Of a stretch of DNA of 11,579 bases, positions 8,991 to 11,579 are shown piece by piece; position 1 is the first letter of the stretch; each line of letters opens with the position of its first letter. Source of the stretch: Chitinophagaceae bacterium (GTDB taxonomy: Bacteria > Bacteroidota > Bacteroidia > Chitinophagales > Chitinophagaceae); contig CANJDY010000050.1 of the NCBI GenBank assembly GCA_947472635.1, positions 1 through 11,579 of the forward strand, written 5' to 3'. Made by a program: the position numbers and the translations under genes. The notes beneath the pieces are model-generated. The model searched no databases. It had not been told where the DNA came from and was given only the letters and a program-made list of their open reading frames with translations.

Positions 8991-9887
8991 ATGAAAATTA
9001 ATAAATTAATAATAGGTTGTTTATCGATTGCAGCAATCTTTACGGGTTGCTTGGATAAAATTGATATTCCCCAATCCAACACCTTAACGGTGACCTTGAA
9101 TAATAGCGGTTTGAAATTTGTCACTTCCGACCTTACTGTTAATCCCAAAGACAGCCTTTATTTTGATGCAATGATTGGCTGTCCAAAGGATATGAAATAT
9201 TTGTACTTTCAAAAAAACGGAACCGATCTTACGAAAGATACGTTACCGGCTAGTTCAAAGAATTTCCTTGCAGTGGTAAAGCGTATTGCTGCCGATAGTG
9301 TTGCGGGTGTTTATACCTACAAGATTTTGGCAAAAGATGCTGCCGGAATTTATTTGGGTGAAAAAAACATTGTCGTAACGGTTGCCTCGGATTTTACTTA
9401 CTATTCTCTGAAGAAATTATATGTTCCAGACTCTACAGCTAAAACCAATCAGGCCTTTTTTGCTTCGCTTACCGGAGAATTATTTAGTTATAGTACGATG
9501 GGGTCTAATAGTGGGAATATAGATTTTGGGTATTATTATGATACGGCAGTTGCAAAAAAACATACCATTTACGCCTTAAATATGATTCCTCTTCCAAGTC
9601 AGCTTTCTATTTACAATATGAGTGCCTGGACGAAAAATGCAACTTTATTAAAAAAAGGTACTTCACCAACTTTTGCTTCCTTAACTTCTTCTGGTTCATT
9701 AAAATCAGCAGGGTTAACTAATCTGGCTTCTGGTACTACCACTAGTATTACTGCGCTAGTTACGGGTAATGTGGTTTTCTTTAAAACCATTACGGGCAAA
9801 TATGGTGCGTTAACGGTGAATTTCACCAACCAGGATGCGGCCTCTCCTGATACGTATATTAACATCGATGTGAAAGTTCAAAAATAA
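8991..9887 (+). CDS. Putative surface glycan-binding lipoprotein in the SusE position, family not recognised
   Basis: Lipoprotein of 298 residues with lipobox FTGC (Cys20) followed by LDKIDIP, so it is anchored in the outer membrane and probably surface exposed. After the signal, residues about 30-132 alternate hydrophobic and polar residues as in an Ig-like beta sandwich (TLTVTLNNSG, GVYTYKILAKDAAG, NIVVTVAS). A second part (about 135-298) is rich in Ser, Thr, Tyr and Phe, with FFASLTGELFSYSTMGSNSG, IDFGYYYDTA, WTKNATLLKKG and GKYGALTVNF. I do not recognise a named family. Position 53 bp after susD, size, lipid anchor and beta-rich composition match SusE/SusF-type surface glycan-binding proteins, which lie here in many PULs. 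The glycan-binding role is inferred from context; no catalytic motif is visible. A terminator-like hairpin follows its stop, so it is probably the last gene of the operon. Confidence 0.8.
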   Translation: MKINKLIIGCLSIAAIFTGCLDKIDIPQSNTLTVTLNNSGLKFVTSDLTVNPKDSLYFDAMIGCPKDMKYLYFQKNGTDLTKDTLPASSKNFLAVVKRIAADSVAGVYTYKILAKDAAGIYLGEKNIVVTVASDFTYYSLKKLYVPDSTAKTNQAFFASLTGELFSYSTMGSNSGNIDFGYYYDTAVAKKHTIYALNMIPLPSQLSIYNMSAWTKNATLLKKGTSPTFASLTSSGSLKSAGLTNLASGTTTSITALVTGNVVFFKTITGKYGALTVNFTNQDAASPDTYINIDVKVQK

Positions 9888-9922
9888 GTAACAAAGTAAG
9901 TTCTTACTATAAGTAGTATTAA

Positions 9923-9956
9923 AAAAAAGAGAAAGCATTAATACTTTCTCTTTTTT
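9923..9956 (+). terminator. Hairpin with T-tract, likely terminator of the susCD operon
   Basis: A perfect 13-base inverted repeat (AAAAAAGAGAAAG at 9923-9935 with CTTTCTCTTTTTT at 9944-9956) encloses an 8-base loop and is followed by AATTTT. It starts 36 bases after the stop of the SusE-position lipoprotein. The A-run on one arm and T-run on the other mean it could work in both directions, but no leftward gene is nearby. An alternative pairing (AGTATT 9915-9920 with AATACT 9940-9945) would compete with it. The stem is AT-rich at its base, so termination may be partial. Confidence 0.7.
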
Positions 9957-9959
9957 AAT

Positions 9960-9989
9960 TTTGGGAAATAATAGCAACGATTCTCTTTG
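9960..9989 (+). promoter_or_regulatory. Possible Bacteroidota-type promoter for the pectate lyase gene
   Basis: TTTG at 9960-9963 is followed 18 bases later by TCTCTTTG (9982-9989), one mismatch from the Bacteroidota -7 consensus TAnnTTTG. Spacing is slightly short of the usual range. Transcription would begin near 9996, giving a leader of about 30 bases before the ATG at 10026. It sits directly after the terminator-like hairpin, which makes a separate start for the lyase gene plausible. The motif match is weak and the call is tentative. Confidence 0.35.
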
Positions 9990-10025
9990 GAATAATCGTC
10001 TAATAGGGTACATAAAAAAATTACG

Positions 10026-11579
10026 ATGAACAAAAAATTTAAGCACATTTTATTGTCAGCAGTTATTTTGATCTCTTTCAATGCTGCCTATGCGCAATAC
10101 CCCGAAATATCTTCGTCTGTTCAAAAGGCTGCAGATTCATTATTGAATGCTGCACGGATTCATTCTGATGCAGCATGGGTTCTTGCCTTTCCAATTATTG
10201 AGCAGGAAGCTGCCCAATACCAGCGCCCCTATGTTCCCTGGGCGGCCAGACCAACAGATTTGCCGCAGGCAAGTATTCCTGCATTTCCTGGCGCAGAAGG
10301 CGGTGGTAAATTCAGTTTTGGTGGTCGTGGCGGAAAAGTGATAGTGGTAACCAATTTGAATGATGATGGTCCTGGTAGTTTGCGTTGGGCATGTGAACAG
10401 GGCGGTTCAAGAATTGTAGTATTTAATGTTTCAGGAATCATTCGCATTTCAACTCCGATTATTGTAAGAGCTCCTTATATCACCATCGAAGGGCAAACCG
10501 CCCCAGGTGATGGGATTTGTATTGCAGGAGAATCTTTTTGGTTAAATACCCATGATGTCATTATACGATATATGCGTTTCCGTCGCGGAGAAACCTGGGT
10601 GGGAAGAAGGGATGATGCTATTGGCGGAAACCCTGTGGGCAATATTATGATCGATCATGTTTCTGCAAGTTGGGGCCTGGATGAAAACATGAGTATGTAT
10701 CGTCACATGTACAATGACAGCACACCTATGAAAAATGGTGAGCTCAAATTAGGGACCGTTAATATCACCATACAAAATTCCATTTTTTCAGAATCTTTGG
10801 ATACTTGGAATCATGCCTTTGGAAGTACATTAGGAGGTGAAAATTGTGCCTTTATTCGCAATCTTTGGGCTGATAATGCGGGTCGTAATCCATCTATTGG
10901 ATGGAATGGAATTTTCAATTTTGCCAATAATGTTATTTTTAATTGGGTTCACCGTTCTACTGATGGCGGTGATTATACGGCTATGTACAATATCATTAAT
11001 AACTATTACAAACCTGGACCGGCTACACCCAATCAAAGCCACCCGATAGCGCATCGCATCTTAAAACCAGAGAGTGGTAGAAGTAAATTGGGGCACTTGG
11101 TTTTTGGAAGAGCTTATGTACATGGAAATGTGGTGGAAGGAAACGAAGCAGTAACCAAGGATAACTGGAACGGAGGGGTGCAAGTAGAAGAACTGCCGGA
11201 TGCGGGAAAATATAAGGATAGGATGAAATGGAATACACCACTACCTATGCCTGAAATTACGATTATACCAACTTTACAGGCAAAAGAATTTGTTTTGGCA
11301 AATGCCGGTGCTACCTTGCCCGTCAGGGATGCTGTTGATAAGCGAATCGTAGCGCAGGTTATATCCGGAAAAATCCTAGTGGCTGACAAGGTCGTTCCAC
11401 CAACCTCTCAATTCAAGCACAGGCGACTACCATTAGATTCCTATAAGATTGGTATAATCACCGATATTTCCCAAGTGGGAGGTTATCCTGAGTATACAGG
11501 AACCCCTTACAAAGATTCGGATAATGATGGTATTCCAGATGCATATGAATTGAAACATCGATTGAATCCTCAAGATGCG
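10026..11579 (+). CDS. Secreted PL1-type pectate lyase, 3' end missing
   Basis: Polysaccharide lyase that would cleave alpha-1,4-linked galacturonan by beta-elimination, normally with calcium. The frame is open from the ATG at 10026 to the right edge (518 codons). Signal peptide: MNKKFKHILLSAVILISFNA then AYA, cut before Gln24; no lipobox. Residues 24-85 form an extra helical, Ala-rich stretch before the beta-helix. Family signs: FPGAEGGGKFSFGGRGGKV (from 87), DDGPGSLRWA (113-122), EGQTAPGDG (155-163), IRYMRFRRGE (180-189) and IDHVSASWGLDE (209-220). The IDH corresponds by position to the PL1 vWiDH signature, and nearby Asp219/Glu220 may join in calcium binding (inference). Near the edge DSDNDGIPDAYELK (497-510) is a thrombospondin-3-like calcium-binding motif often seen at the C-terminal part of Bacteroidota PL1 enzymes. 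Family is clear; preference for pectate or methylated pectin is not. Confidence 0.94.
   Translation, partial: MNKKFKHILLSAVILISFNAAYAQYPEISSSVQKAADSLLNAARIHSDAAWVLAFPIIEQEAAQYQRPYVPWAARPTDLPQASIPAFPGAEGGGKFSFGGRGGKVIVVTNLNDDGPGSLRWACEQGGSRIVVFNVSGIIRISTPIIVRAPYITIEGQTAPGDGICIAGESFWLNTHDVIIRYMRFRRGETWVGRRDDAIGGNPVGNIMIDHVSASWGLDENMSMYRHMYNDSTPMKNGELKLGTVNITIQNSIFSESLDTWNHAFGSTLGGENCAFIRNLWADNAGRNPSIGWNGIFNFANNVIFNWVHRSTDGGDYTAMYNIINNYYKPGPATPNQSHPIAHRILKPESGRSKLGHLVFGRAYVHGNVVEGNEAVTKDNWNGGVQVEELPDAGKYKDRMKWNTPLPMPEITIIPTLQAKEFVLANAGATLPVRDAVDKRIVAQVISGKILVADKVVPPTSQFKHRRLPLDSYKIGIITDISQVGGYPEYTGTPYKDSDNDGIPDAYELKHRLNPQDA

Noticed and set aside
9810..10046. Leftward open frame of 78 codons across the terminator region
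   Set aside because: It overlaps the end of the lipoprotein gene, the hairpin and the start of the lyase gene, shows no family features, and is rich in residues expected from AT-rich non-coding DNA.

Overview
This window is one end of a polysaccharide utilisation locus (PUL) from a Bacteroidota bacterium. The evidence is an adjacent SusC/SusD pair, AT-rich DNA without Shine-Dalgarno sequences before the starts, and outer-membrane lipoprotein signals. Protein style and low GC (by eye) suggest a Sphingobacteriia/Chitinophagia-type environmental lineage rather than a gut Bacteroides, but the sequence does not settle this. I saw no RNA genes, insertion sequences, CRISPR arrays or phage genes.

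Layout: (1) 1-1938, plus strand, the 3' part of a family GH2 glycoside hydrolase, cut by the left edge. (2) 1949-2854, minus strand, an AraC-family regulator converging on the GH2 gene with 10 bp between the stop codons. (3) 2855-3214, an AT-rich divergent intergenic region holding a 16-bp near-perfect direct repeat that may be an operator. (4) 3215-9887, plus strand, a probable operon: secreted DUF3826 protein, SusC-like TonB-dependent transporter, SusD-like lipoprotein, and a second lipoprotein in the SusE / surface glycan-binding position. (5) 9923-9956, a strong hairpin followed by a possible new promoter. (6) 10026 to the right edge, a secreted PL1-type pectate lyase that runs off the window.

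Working model (inference): the pectate lyase cuts a pectic backbone (homogalacturonan or pectate) outside the cell or at its surface. The SusD-like protein and the following lipoprotein capture oligosaccharides, and SusC imports them into the periplasm using TonB energy. The DUF3826 protein and the GH2 enzyme would act in the periplasm, the GH2 perhaps removing beta-linked galactose or glucuronic acid side groups. The AraC protein, with its N-terminal cupin-like sensor, probably activates the operon in response to a cytoplasmic sugar. The layout is a recognisable pectin PUL, not a wholly new system. The least understood parts are the DUF3826 protein, the unassigned lipoprotein at 8991-9887 and the repeat in the divergent intergenic region.
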